A stretch of DNA of 64,000 bases. Source: CAVPCY01 sp963702525 (GTDB lineage: Bacteria; Actinomycetota; Coriobacteriia; Anaerosomatales; PHET01). The notes under the pieces were generated by a model that worked only from the letters and a program-made list of their open reading frames with translations, was not told the origin of the DNA and made no database searches. A program made the translations under genes and the position numbers. Of this stretch, positions 29,150 through 39,366 are shown piece after piece. Within the stretch, counting starts at the first letter, position 1. Each line of letters opens with the position of its first letter. The stretch covers positions 372,001 to 436,000 of the forward strand of contig CAVPCY010000013.1 of the NCBI GenBank assembly GCA_963702525.1, in the 5' to 3' direction.

Positions 29150-29500
29150 CTACTTGTCGCACTCCCCGCGCCCGCAGTAGAGCACTACGCCCACGTCGTC
29201 GATGGTCACAAGACCGCTCGGGATCATCGCCGACCACACCTCGGCCAGTGCCGAGATGCGCATGCCCTCGTCGACCACAGACACGAGTACCGGGCGGTCG
29301 GTCGACATGCGCAGGCCGTGCTTCGCGACGTCACGGCTGGCCGCTCCGAAGCCCACCATCCCGCGCAGCGCGGTCGCTCCAGCGCAGCCCTGGATGCGCG
29401 CCTGATCGACAAGCGCCTGGTACAACGGGCGATCCTCGTACATCTCGTCCTCGCCAACGTAGGCCGAGATCCGTTTCGCCTGCCCCTCTAGCTCACGCAT
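29150..29500 (-). CDS. DUF190 domain protein
   Basis: 116 residues, the DUF190 family with a PII-like fold. The family pattern is visible in YVGEDEMYEDRPLYQALVDQ, GCAGATALRGMVGFGA and RPVLVSVVDEGMRI. The ATG at 29500 overlaps the coaBC stop and has AGGAG 4 bases upstream; the longer frame from 29617 is a coaBC shadow. DUF190 genes are often next to fluoride exporters (crcB), but none is here. Function uncertain, perhaps nucleotide or ion signalling. Confidence 0.85.
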   Translation of the reverse strand: MRELEGQAKRISAYVGEDEMYEDRPLYQALVDQARIQGCAGATALRGMVGFGAASRDVAKHGLRMSTDRPVLVSVVDEGMRISALAEVWSAMIPSGLVTIDDVGVVLYCGRGECDK

Positions 29501-30725
29501 CCTGCTCCTCTCCGCTCCTGAGAGCGTGTGCTTCGCGCGCCTTGTCGGCGACCTTGTCCCAAAGCAGGCGCGCAATCGTCTTCTTGGAAAGCACCGGCAT
29601 CTCGATCTCGCCGCCACTATCGACGAGCCAGACGCGGTTCACGTCACTGCCAAAGCCAAGCCCGGCCTCGGATACGTTGTTCGCGACGACCAAGTCGAGG
29701 TTCTTCGCTGACAGCTTTGCGCGCGCCTCGTCGAGCACATCCTGGGTCTCCGCAGCGAAGCCCACCAACAGCCGGTCTCCTTTGCGCGCTCCGAGCCCGG
29801 CCAGTATATCGGGATTGCGCTCGAGGGCGACGTTGAGCTGGGCGTCGTGCTTCTTGATCTTGTCAAAGGAGGGATCGGCGGGTCGGAAGTCCGAGACCGC
29901 GGCGCTTGCTACGACCGCGTCGGCCTCGTCGTAGTGCGCTTCGACGGCCTCTGCCATCTGCAGCGCGGTCATGACGTGGACGACCTTGACACCGTACGGT
30001 GCGGGCAGCGTGTTCGGGCCGATGACGAGCGTGACGTCGGCGCCCCGACGAGCTGCCTCCTCGGCGATCGCGTAGCCGGTCTTGCCGCTGGCGCGGTTGC
30101 TGATGTAGCGCACTGGGTCGATCGGCTCCTGCGTCGCGCCGGCGAACACCAGCACCCGGACGCCCTCGAGGTCGGTACGGCGCTGCACCTCGGCGAGCAC
30201 CGCCTCGGCGATCGTGTCCACCTCCGCCAGTCGGCCCTGCCCGTAGTCGCCGCAAGCGAGCTCGCCCGTCTCGGGCTCGATCACGTGCACGCCACGCGCT
30301 CGCAGCGCGTCGACGTTGGCCTGCGTGATGTCGGCCCGCCACATGTGCTCGTTCATCGCCGGAGCCACGAGCAGCGGCGCCTCGGTGGCTAGCGCTGTGG
30401 TGGTGAGCAGGTCATCCGCGCGGCCGGCCGCGATCTTCGCGATGACGTTGGCGGTCGCTGGCGCGATGACGAAGGCATCGGCCTCCTCGGCAAGCGAGAC
30501 GTGATGAACCTTCGACGACGGCTCCTCCCACAGCGACACCGCGACCGGTTCGCCGGTGAGCGCTCGGAAGGTGGCAGTGCCCACGAAGCGCGTCGCGTTC
30601 TCGGTCATGACGACCTTGACACGGCAGCCGCCGCGCATGAGTTGCCGAGCCAGCTCGCAGGCCTTGTACGCCGCGATGCAGCCGGTGACCCCGAGGACTA
30701 CGGTGGGTGTCGCGGATTCGCTCAC
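29493..30725 (-). CDS. coaBC: Bifunctional phosphopantothenoylcysteine decarboxylase / phosphopantothenate-cysteine ligase
   Basis: 410 residues, full length. The CoaC half has the flavodoxin-like start VVLGVTGCIAAYKACELA, the substrate-binding His in SKVHHVSLAEEAD and the PAMNEHMW motif. The CoaB half follows from about residue 190 (FAGATQEPIDPVRYISNRAS with the SGK motif, and the DKIKK motif). It makes 4'-phosphopantetheine from 4'-phosphopantothenate for coenzyme A in the cytoplasm. Downstream it overlaps DUF190; upstream it is divergent from korA. Confidence 0.95.
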   Translation of the reverse strand: MSESATPTVVLGVTGCIAAYKACELARQLMRGGCRVKVVMTENATRFVGTATFRALTGEPVAVSLWEEPSSKVHHVSLAEEADAFVIAPATANVIAKIAAGRADDLLTTTALATEAPLLVAPAMNEHMWRADITQANVDALRARGVHVIEPETGELACGDYGQGRLAEVDTIAEAVLAEVQRRTDLEGVRVLVFAGATQEPIDPVRYISNRASGKTGYAIAEEAARRGADVTLVIGPNTLPAPYGVKVVHVMTALQMAEAVEAHYDEADAVVASAAVSDFRPADPSFDKIKKHDAQLNVALERNPDILAGLGARKGDRLLVGFAAETQDVLDEARAKLSAKNLDLVVANNVSEAGLGFGSDVNRVWLVDSGGEIEMPVLSKKTIARLLWDKVADKAREAHALRSGEEQDA

Positions 30726-30843
30726 CTTCCAAGTATCCCACTCATTCGGGCTCAGCTGTCGGGCTTATCGGGAAGAATCCTTGGGAACGTCGGGCCGCCG
30801 AGCAAGAAGCGGCCCTCCCGCCAAACCGAAAGGAATGCGCATC

Positions 30844-32662
30844 ATGCACCAGCGTGCGCCATACGGCCGTGAGGTCCGAATCAGGATCGGCGGACCCGCA
30901 GGCTTCGGGATCAAGGCCGCCGGACAGTCGCTCGCGCGGGTCTTCTCGGCTGCGGGCTACGACACCTTCGACCTGACCGAGTACCCGTCGCTCATCAAGG
31001 GCGGGCACAACACCTACCACCTGCGCGTGAGCGCCGATCCCATCTACAGCCACGTGATGCCCACCGACGTGCTCGTGGCGCTCGACCGCGACACGATGCG
31101 GCTGCACGTCGACGAGCTCACCTTCGGCGGCGCGGTCATCTACGACCCCAAGGACTTCACGCCCGACGAGACCGACACGCTGGGCCGAGACGACCTGTGC
31201 CTCGTTGAGGTGCCGCTCACCCAGATCGTGCGCGACGCCGGCGGCATCAGGATCATGCGCAACGTCGCCGCGCTGGGCGCCACCCTCGGGCACATGGACT
31301 TCCCGCTCGACGGGCTGCTCGACGCGATCCGCGCCCAGTTCGCGCACAAGGCCCCCGAGGTCGCCGAGCAGAACGTAGCGGTCGCGACCGCCGGCTACGA
31401 GCACGCGCAGCAGGTGCACTGCGACTTCCCGTACAAGCTCGCGCCGGCCGCCGACGCGTCGCCGCGCGTGCTCGCGGATGGCAACGAGGCGATCGGCCTG
31501 GCCGCGCTTGCGGCGGGTCTTGGGCTCTACTGCGCCTACCCGATGACGCCGGCCTCGAGCCTCCTGCACTTCATGGCCAAGCACGGCGAAGGCGACGGAG
31601 TCGTCGTCAAGCACGCCGAGGACGAGATCGCCGCGATGAACATGGTGGTGGGCGGATCGTTCGGCGGCACTCGCTCGATGTGCGCGACCTCCGGCGGCGG
31701 CTTCTCGCTGATGGTCGAGGCGTTCGGCATGGCGGGCGTGAGCGAGAGTGCCTGCGTGGTGGGGCTCTTCACGCGCCCCGGGCCGGCGACCGGCATGCCC
31801 ACGTGGACCGAGCAAAGCGACCTTCGCTTCGCGCTTCACGCGGCGCAGGGCGAGTTCCCCCGTATCGTCATCGCCCCCGGCGACCACACGCAGGCCTTCG
31901 ACCTCACGTGGCAGGCGTTCAACATCGCCGACGAACTGCAGACGCCCGTCATCCTGCTCGGGGACACGTACCTCTCGGACAACCGCAAGACGAGCGAGCC
32001 CTTCGACACGAAGGCCGTCCGCATCAGCCGAGGCAAGCTGCAGGCCGAAGGCGAGGTCGCCGACTACCTGCGCTACCGCGTCACCGACGACAACATCTCG
32101 CTGCGCGCCCTGCCGGGCGTGAAGGGCGCGACCCAGCTCGTGAACTCCTACGAGCACGACGAGGCCGGCTTCGGCGCCCAGGGCGAAGACGCGGCGGTGC
32201 AGAACCGCGCAGAACGCCAAGCGGCTTGCCAAGCTCGATCTCGCTGCTTCGATGGTCCCGCCGCCCGTGACGGCAGGCCCGCAGAGCGCTCGAGTGAGCG
32301 TGCTGTGCTTCGGCACCACGCGCATGCCGGTACTCGAGGCGATGAAATGGCTCGAAGCAGAAGGCCTCAGCGTCAACATGCTCCAGATCGTCACCCTGTC
32401 CCCCTTCCCCGCCGATGAGGTCGCGGCCTTCATCGACGCGGCCGCCATTCCGATAGTCATCGAGGGCAACGCGACGGGCCAGTTGGAAGGGCTCATCCGA
32501 GAACAGACGCTGCGCGAGATCCCGCACCACCTGCGCAGATCCGACGGCCGCCCCATCTCGCCGGAGCTGGTGTACTCGACCATCAAGGGACTTCTCGGCG
32601 AGACCGTCGAGCTGACGGATGCCGGTGCCGTCGCGCCGAGCAAGGAGGACTCTCATGCCTGA
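30844..32662 (+). CDS. korA: 2-oxoacid:ferredoxin oxidoreductase, fused gamma-alpha subunit, frameshift near C-terminus
   Basis: About 606 residues. The gamma domain comes first (RIGGPAGFGIKAAGQSLARV), then the alpha domain from about residue 205 (YPMTPASSLLHFMAKH, DEIAAMNMVVGGSFGG, WTEQSDLRFALHAAQGE), then a transketolase-C-like end. The frame changes near 32207 (DAAVQNR then QNAKRLAKLDLAASMV); one base deleted in CCGCGCAG repairs it. With KorB it oxidises a 2-oxoacid (for example 2-oxoglutarate) to acyl-CoA and CO2, reducing ferredoxin. The ATG at 30844 has AAAGGA upstream. The exact substrate is not readable. Confidence 0.9.
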
Positions 32663-33537
32663 GCCCGCGGAGTTCGCATCCGCCAACCGCCCAACGTGGT
32701 GCCCTGGCTGCGGCAACTACGGGATGTTCGAGGCGCTCAAGGGAGCGCTCGCCCAGATGGGCTGGGAGAAGCACGAGTTCACGATGTTCTGGGGCATCGG
32801 ATGCCACGGCAACGGCGCCGACTTCTACGACGTGCAGGGCTTTCACGGCCTGCACGGACGGTCGCTGCCCCCGGCAACGGGCTACCGCCTCACCAGGCCC
32901 GACCAGCACGTGATCGTCGAGATGGGCGACGGGGACGGCTACGGCATAGGGCTGGGTCACTTCGTCCACACGTGCCGGCGCAACGTCGACATGACCGTCA
33001 TCGGCCACAACAACCAGATCTACGGTCTCACCACCGGGCAGGCGTCACCGACGACCGACCATCTGATGCCGACCGTCTCCACGCCCCACGGCGTGCTCGA
33101 GGAGCCCGTGAATCCCATCGGCCTGGCGCTCGCCGAGGGCGCCACGTTCGTCGCGCGCGGCTTCGCCGGCGACGTGCCGCACCTCACGCAGCTCTACATC
33201 GACGCCCTGTCGCACAAGGGGCTCTCGGTGGTGGATGTCTTCCAGCCGTGCGTGACCTGGAACAAGCTCAACACGTTCTCGTGGTTCAAAGAGCGCGTCT
33301 ACTACCTCGACAAGCAGGACTGGGATACCTCCGACCGCTCGGCGGCGTTCGACCTGTCGCTCAGCACCTTCCACGAGCTCACCTGCTCGCCCGGACTCGT
33401 GCCGCGTCCCCATCGGCGTGTACTACCAGGAGCAGGGCCGGCCCACCTACGAGGAGAAGACGCCAGCCAGCCTCGAGCCGGGCTGGACCCATGCGCAGCA
33501 GCCGCGCGACGTATCCGCGCTCATGATGCGTCTCTAG
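32655..33537 (+). CDS. korB: 2-oxoacid:ferredoxin oxidoreductase beta subunit, frameshift near C-terminus
   Basis: About 294 residues, as expected. TWCPGCGNYGMFEAL holds the first cluster cysteines; thiamine diphosphate binding is GDGDGYGIGLGHF with NNQIYGLTTGQASPTT. A frame break near 33401 (CSPGLV then RVPIGVYYQEQGRPTYEEK) is repaired by deleting one C; the true stop is the TAG at 33535-33537, not the far one the uncorrected frame would reach. Its ATG overlaps the korA stop by 8 bases behind AAGGAGG. Confidence 0.9.
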
Positions 33538-33543
33538 CGACGA

Positions 33544-35723
33544 TCACCCGATGGCGTCAAACCCCGCACGACCGAGCCCGGCCGGCGCGGTACCCCGAAC
33601 GACCTCGAGCGTGGACATCATCCGCACGAACGTGGCAGCGACACGCGGGTCGAACTGGGTGCCTGCGCACTTCTCGATCTCGAGGAGCGCCGCCTCACCA
33701 TCGATCGCCGGCTGGTAGGACCGCCCCGCGGTCATCGCCTCGTACGCGTCGCACACGCCGAGGATTCGCGCCCCCAGCGGGATCGCCTCCCGCTCGAGCC
33801 CGTCCGGGTAGCCGGTGCCGTCCCACCTCTCATGGTGCGAGCGCACGACCGGCAGGACGTCGTCGACCTTGGTCGGCGCGAGAATGCGCTCACCGAGCGC
33901 AGAGTGAGACTCCATCTCCGTGCGCTCATCACGGCTGAGCAGGTCCCCCTTGAGCAGGACATCGTCGTGCACGCCGACCTTTCCCACGTCGTGAACGGCC
34001 GCAGCGAGCCCGACCACTTGGATCTCGTCCTCGTCAAGCTCCATGACCCGCGCGAGCGCCGTCGCGAGCTCCGAGACGTTCTGGGAGTGGTCGCGCGTGT
34101 GCACGTCGCGCTCGTCAACGGCCTCAGCAAGCATGCGGATGGTGGAGCGGATGGTGCGCATCCGAGTGCGGAGCTGCACGCTGGCTTCGTCCGGCGCCTC
34201 CGTCTGCTCGCCGAAGACCACGACCGGCTCCGTTTCGGCTCCGCGGGCGGTGGTGAGCGCTCTCTCCGCGGCCTCCAGCAGGGTCAGGTGCGTCTGCGGC
34301 ATGAGTCGGGAACTCCGAGACTCCCGCTGCGATGTCGAGAGGTCTGCCCTCGACCAGGGCCTCCCTCAGCAGCCTCAGCCAGGTCCTGCGTGCCACCATC
34401 GCAGCATCGGCGGCGGACGCACCCGGCTGGATCACAACGAACTCGCAGGCGCTCAGCGCGAACACCTCGCCGGGCGAGGGCGTCTCCTCGGCCAGGATCG
34501 CCGCCACCTTCGCGAGCGCCTCCTCACCCGCCGAGTGACCGATCACGGCGTTGAAGCGATCCTCATCGGCAACGTTGTACGCGGTGAGGCTGATCGCGGT
34601 TCCCGTCCGCTGAGCGGAGGCCAGAAGACGTCTGAGCGTCGTGTCCAGCCACGTGCGGTTCAGCATCCCCGTTGCTGGGTCGGTGTACGACTTCTGCAGG
34701 TTGTCCGCCTGCTCTACGGAGACGACCACGCTGCGCACCGCGATCACGAACGCGAGCACGATCACCGACAGACTCACCGGCAGCCCCGGACCGCGCGCCC
34801 CGATCTGTGCAGCGATGACACCCAGCGCGGGCAGCGCCAGCACCAGAACCACCGGGTAGACGCGCGAGAGCAGCGGACCTTCGGGGCGAGCGGACGGCAG
34901 CGGCTCGAGCGGTGCTACGCCTTCTGGGTCGGTGAGGCGGTAGACCATCGCCACACTCAGCAGCGATATGACCACGCCGAGAAGTGAAGCGAAGCGCGTG
35001 AGCCCCACGCCACCGGGACGGATCTGGTCTGCGTACCACAGCGGCCAAGTGGCGAGCACGAGCGCCAGCGCGATCACCGTCGCCGCGAGCAGCCGCTCCC
35101 ACCCGCGCCAATGCCTGGCCCGCCATCCGATCAGCACTGAGAGCGTGGCGGCGACGAGCAGCACGCCGAAGATGGGGTACGACGCCGCCAGGGCGGCGGC
35201 ATGCCAGCCGCCACTGGTGTTCGAGAAGAGCGGCAGCGTCCACAACAGGTAGATGATCGGAAACACCAGCAGTATCCCTGCGACGATGTCGAGCAGCGAG
35301 CGAGCGCGCTCCGACATCGACTGCCGTACCACCCTGCCCATCGTGACTGCGATGCTGATGAAGACCAGCCCAGCAGCGAAGTAGAGGAGTATCAGCGGGC
35401 TGAAGGTCGGGGGTCCCGACGGGTCGACTCGAGCCGCATACCAGGTCCAGTACGACTCGGCCGCTCCGACCAGTGCGAGCGCCACCGCCATCTGCGCCCA
35501 GAACCAGTGCTCGTCGCGGGAGCGCGTCTTCAACGCGAGCAGGATCGCCAGCGACGCGGCGACCAAGATCGGAGCCAGGTAGGTGACGCACGTCACTTGC
35601 CAACAGGCTCGCAGAATCGGTGGCCCCGATGAGTCCGAACCCCAGCGTCGCGCAGGCCACCAGCGTGAACCAGGCCCACACCAGGCCCCGCGCGAACCGG
35701 GCTTTGGCACCCGCCTTGGGCAT
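33544..35723 (-). CDS. Membrane GGDEF/HD-GYP protein 1 with degenerate GGDEF, two frameshifts
   Basis: About 726 residues, matching its neighbour in layout: about eight membrane helices (to about residue 330), a GGDEF-like domain (DPATGMLNRTWLD, then SACEF where GGDEF should be), and an HD-GYP phosphodiesterase domain (HDVGKVGVHDDVLLKG, SHHERWDGTGYPDGL). The cyclase site looks dead, the c-di-GMP phosphodiesterase motifs intact. Frame changes near 35595 (N-terminal helices) and near 34288 (HAAD then HLTLLEAAERAL), each fixed by removing one base. The start ATG at 35723 overlaps the stop of the next gene in a TGATG. Confidence 0.8.
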
Positions 35724-37897
35724 CACGCCGCCGACCAGTCGTCGACCCAGCCGAGCGCATTCATCGACGCCACGACGTAGATGAACTTCTCGGCGATCGC
35801 GGGGTCGAACTTGGTGCCCATGCCCTGGTCGATCTCCTGCAGGGCGGCGGCTTTGGAGAGAGGGCCGCCAAGACGCTCCTCCCCTGTCATCGCGTCGTAT
35901 GCGTTGGCGAGAGCGATGATTCGCGACTCGAGCGGGATCTTCGTCGCCTTGAGCCCGTCGGGATAGCCCTGCCCGTCCCAACGCTCGTGATGCGAGCGTA
36001 CCCAGCGCGCGACGTCAGGCAGGGCGAGTGAGGCCAGCATGCGTTCGCCCAGTTCGCAGTGCTCGCGCTGAGACTCCCTCTGCCGAGCATACGCGTGCCT
36101 GTCCCCGGACGACGGCGACGCGAGAGCGATCTTGCCGACATCGTGCAGCATCGAAGCGACTCTGAGCCTCTCGACGTGCTCCGGTTCGAATCCGAGCTCG
36201 GCCGCGAGCAAACACGAAAGGGCGGCGACGCCGCGCGCGTGGAAGTGGCTGCGCGGATCCCGCGCGTCCGCCGCGGCCATGAGGGCCCGGGCCACTCCCA
36301 ACTTCGTGTCCTGCTCGAGCATGCGCATACGCTCTCCGCCGCCGAGCGCTTGCTCTACCCGCTGGTCGTACCCGATCACAAGGCCTCGTCCGTGGTGCGT
36401 CGCCCACGCGAGCGCTCCATCGGCCTTGCTCACGAGTGAGTCTCGATGGAGCGCGTCGTCGGGACACAACGCGAATCCAAGAGAGGCCGTCAGCGGCCCT
36501 CCGGGCACCGGTACCGTGCGAATCGACTGGCTGACAGCGCGCGCCGTGTTCTCGGCCTCGCCGCGACCGGAGACCGGCACTATGACAGCGAACTCGTCGC
36601 TCGACATCCGGAAGACGCGCTCTGTGCTTCCAACGACCTTTCCGATGGCGACCACGACGTCGGCGAGCACCCGGTCGCCTGCCGAGAGGCTCATCACCTC
36701 GTTGACGCGCGAGAAGTCGTCGAGGTCCAGAAGGATCAGCGCAAAGGGATCGCCGAAGCGGCGCGTCGCCGTCAGCCGGTCATCGATGTGCTCGTCGAAG
36801 CCTCGAGGGTTGGGAGCGCCGGTGACCGGATCGGTCAGACTCCGTGCCCTCAGTTCGTCGGATTCCAGAGACGCGAGCGCGGTTCGTCCCACGAGGCAGA
36901 CCGTGGCGATGGTGAGCGCCGCGTAGTAGACCATGCGGGTGTAGTCGTCGATCCGCAGAAGCGGCGCGTCGGGCGTGTCGTATATCGCGAAGCCCAGCAC
37001 CACTACCGAGAGCAGTACCAGGATCGAGACGCTGATGCCCTGCCATGCCGCCGGCTTGAGCGGGGGCTCAGCAAGCGCTTGGCCCCACGGCTCTTCAGGA
37101 GTGACCACCCGGTACAACCCGGCGATGAAGACCAGTGAGTATCCGGCCATGGACAGGCTCGTGACCGTCGCATCCAGCGTGTCCGACGCTTCACCGCGCG
37201 CAGCGGCAAGGCTCCAGAACGGCCAGAGCGCGACGCCCAGGGCAAGAAGACAGATCCCCCACCCCAGAGTCCTGGTCCAGAGGCGGTGCCGATCGGACGG
37301 GACCGATAGGAAGATGTAGGCCGTCATGACGAGCAGCAGCACGCCGGTAAGCGAGTATGCGGTCAGACGCGCGGCACCGAAGACCCCGATGCCGAGGGGG
37401 CGCACACCGAGCAGGGCGTTGAAGATGACGACGAAGCCGAGAACCAACAGCGCGCCCGTGTCGAAAGCGAGCCGCAGCAGCCGCTTCACGCCAAGCCGGT
37501 CCAACGCTCCGAAGAAGACCAGAGCGGTCACCAAGAAGCCGAACGCGACGACGCTTGCCGTGTCGAAGAGCAGCCCGCTATCGGCCAGTACGCCGTTCAG
37601 CTGGCGCGACCAGATGAAGTACGCTTCCTTCATGAATGACGCGCCAACGGCGAGTGCGAGCAAGATCCAAACGGCACGCACCCGTGTCCGCGGTGAAGCC
37701 GCCCATGCAGCGCTCACGGCGAACGCCGTGGCAAGCATCATCGGCACGAGGTAGACGATCTGCGCGACCTGCGCGACGCGGGCACCTTCGAAACCGCGCA
37801 GCACGAGGTAGACAAGCAGCAGAAGCGGCATCACGACCCACGCCACCGGCACCAGCCAGAGGCGTCGGGCACCGGATGCGTTCTCGCGCCTACCCAT
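35723..37897 (-). CDS. Membrane GGDEF/HD-GYP protein 2 with degenerate GGDEF, intact
   Basis: About 724 residues. Eight or so hydrophobic segments up to residue 340, then a GGDEF domain whose signature reads FRMSSDEFAVIV (SSDEF instead of GGDEF), then HD-GYP: HDVGKIALASP and HHERWDGQGYPDGLK, all metal-binding motifs present. It probably degrades c-di-GMP in response to a membrane-detected signal; loss of cyclase activity is inferred from the motif. Start uncertain: ATG at 37897 with a close GAGGAG, or GTG at 37918. It overlaps protein 1 and is clearly its paralogue (tandem duplication). Confidence 0.85.
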   Translation of the reverse strand: MGRRENASGARRLWLVPVAWVVMPLLLLVYLVLRGFEGARVAQVAQIVYLVPMMLATAFAVSAAWAASPRTRVRAVWILLALAVGASFMKEAYFIWSRQLNGVLADSGLLFDTASVVAFGFLVTALVFFGALDRLGVKRLLRLAFDTGALLVLGFVVIFNALLGVRPLGIGVFGAARLTAYSLTGVLLLVMTAYIFLSVPSDRHRLWTRTLGWGICLLALGVALWPFWSLAAARGEASDTLDATVTSLSMAGYSLVFIAGLYRVVTPEEPWGQALAEPPLKPAAWQGISVSILVLLSVVVLGFAIYDTPDAPLLRIDDYTRMVYYAALTIATVCLVGRTALASLESDELRARSLTDPVTGAPNPRGFDEHIDDRLTATRRFGDPFALILLDLDDFSRVNEVMSLSAGDRVLADVVVAIGKVVGSTERVFRMSSDEFAVIVPVSGRGEAENTARAVSQSIRTVPVPGGPLTASLGFALCPDDALHRDSLVSKADGALAWATHHGRGLVIGYDQRVEQALGGGERMRMLEQDTKLGVARALMAAADARDPRSHFHARGVAALSCLLAAELGFEPEHVERLRVASMLHDVGKIALASPSSGDRHAYARQRESQREHCELGERMLASLALPDVARWVRSHHERWDGQGYPDGLKATKIPLESRIIALANAYDAMTGEERLGGPLSKAAALQEIDQGMGTKFDPAIAEKFIYVVASMNALGWVDDWSAA

Positions 37898-38009
37898 GGA
37901 CTCCTCGCCGAAGAGCACTTGCCGGGCAACCTTGAGGGACTCCGGACGCGCGCGCGTTAGCCGACCCTCACGACCGCCATTCTAGCAGGCAGGACGCCGT
38001 GCCGAGCCG

Positions 38010-39224
38010 CTAGATGAGCCCCAGCGCCTCGCCCGCCTCGGCGAACGCTCCCAAAGCCTGGGTGATGTCCTCAGGAGTGTGAGTGGCCATCAGACACGTC
38101 CGAAGCCGATCCATGCCCTTTGGGACCGCGGGATGAACGATCGGGCAGACGAAGATGTTCCGGTCGAACAGCATGCGCGTGAGGTCCATGGTGGTGGCTT
38201 CGTCTCCGACAAGAACGGGGACGACGCAGGTGGTCGAGGCCATCGTGTCCCAGCCCTGGGCTTTGAGCCCTGAGGCATACACGCGCTGGTTCTCGTGAAG
38301 CTGGGCCACGCGCCACGGCTCGTCCTCGATGACGTCGAAAGCGGTCAACGCCGCGGCCGACTGGGCCGGCGGAAGGGCCGCCGAGAAGATGAACGGTCGT
38401 GACATGTGCCTCAGGTAGTCCACCAGTTCGTGACTACCGGCCAAGTAGCCGCCTACGCTCGGAATCGACTTGGACAGGGTGCCCATCTTGAGGTCGATGG
38501 ACCCGTACATGTCGAAGTGCTCCTCGATGCCATGGCCGGTCGCCCCAAGCGAGCCCACGGAGTGCGCCTCGTCCACCATCAGCCGTGCACCGTACCTGTC
38601 GCAAAGCGCCTTGGCCGAAGGCAGATCGAGAACATCGCCGTCCATCGAGAAGACCGAGTCTGCAACGACGAGGATCGTGCCGTACTCACCAACGCTCTTG
38701 GCGAGAAGCTTCTCGAGATGGTCCATGTCGTTGTGGCGGTACGTGTGCCACTTCGCACCGGACAACAAGCACCCGTCGACGATGGAGGCATGGTCGAGCT
38801 TGTCCATCAGGACGAGGTCGCCCGGGCCGGTCAACGCGGTGATGATCGCGATGTTGGTCACGTAGCCACTCGAGTACACGCACGCGTCAGGCCGGCGTGC
38901 GAAGGCGGCGATGCGTGCCTCCAGCCGCTCGTGAAGGTCGGTCGTGCCCGTGAGGAGCCGGACCCCGCCCGCGCCCGTACCGTACTCGTCGATCGCAGCG
39001 CGAGCCGCCTCGTCGATCCTGGGATGACCGATCAACCCCAGGTAGCTGTAGGAGGCAAGCTGCACCATGTCGCGCCCATCCTTCATGGTGACGCGGTGGT
39101 TGGTGCACCCGACCGTCGGCTGAAGGTAGAAGTACCGATCTGCGGACTTCAATGCCGAGCGACGCGCGATGAACTCGTCGAGCCGTGAGTCGATCCCGTC
39201 GCGAACAACCGTAACGTCGAGCAT
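38010..39224 (-). CDS. Alpha-oxoamine synthase family PLP enzyme (KBL/AONS type)
   Basis: 404 residues. A class II aminotransferase-fold enzyme: SYSYLGLIGHPRIDEAAR, GTGAGGVRLLTGTTDLHERLE, the Asp-His of VDEAHSVGSLGATG and the PLP lysine in GTLSKSIPSVGGY. Members condense an amino acid with an acyl-CoA with loss of CO2 (glycine C-acetyltransferase, biotin BioF, serine palmitoyltransferase). The N-terminal FYLQPTVGCTNHRV differs from plain BioF and resembles acyl-CoA:amino acid lipid-type members, so the product is open. Start ATG at 39224 behind AAGGGGA. A paired palindrome lies 45 bases upstream. Confidence 0.85.
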   Translation of the reverse strand: MLDVTVVRDGIDSRLDEFIARRSALKSADRYFYLQPTVGCTNHRVTMKDGRDMVQLASYSYLGLIGHPRIDEAARAAIDEYGTGAGGVRLLTGTTDLHERLEARIAAFARRPDACVYSSGYVTNIAIITALTGPGDLVLMDKLDHASIVDGCLLSGAKWHTYRHNDMDHLEKLLAKSVGEYGTILVVADSVFSMDGDVLDLPSAKALCDRYGARLMVDEAHSVGSLGATGHGIEEHFDMYGSIDLKMGTLSKSIPSVGGYLAGSHELVDYLRHMSRPFIFSAALPPAQSAAALTAFDVIEDEPWRVAQLHENQRVYASGLKAQGWDTMASTTCVVPVLVGDEATTMDLTRMLFDRNIFVCPIVHPAVPKGMDRLRTCLMATHTPEDITQALGAFAEAGEALGLI

Positions 39225-39268
39225 GTAGGATTCCCCTTCGAACCGGAGCGGAGCGCACACCCGTGGTC

Positions 39269-39288
39269 TGTATACAAAGCTGTGTACA
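39269..39288 (-). promoter_or_regulatory. Paired palindrome, GntR-like operator candidate
   Basis: TGTATACA (39269-39276) and TGTGTACA (39281-39288), centres 12 bases apart, in the 142-base gap between the NapH-like gene and the oxoamine synthase gene. GTATAC-type palindromes are typical of GntR-family sites; no such regulator is in the window. Confidence 0.4.
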
Positions 39289-39366
39289 CTCTACCACGGC
39301 CGCGGGATTCTGAATCGGCATGGGGGCATATCGTCGCCACGACCCACCGGACTCAGTGCGCGGCTG

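Noticed and set aside
30742..32643. 633-residue ORF on the minus strand
   Set aside because: Antisense to the korA gene, whose family motifs are unmistakable.
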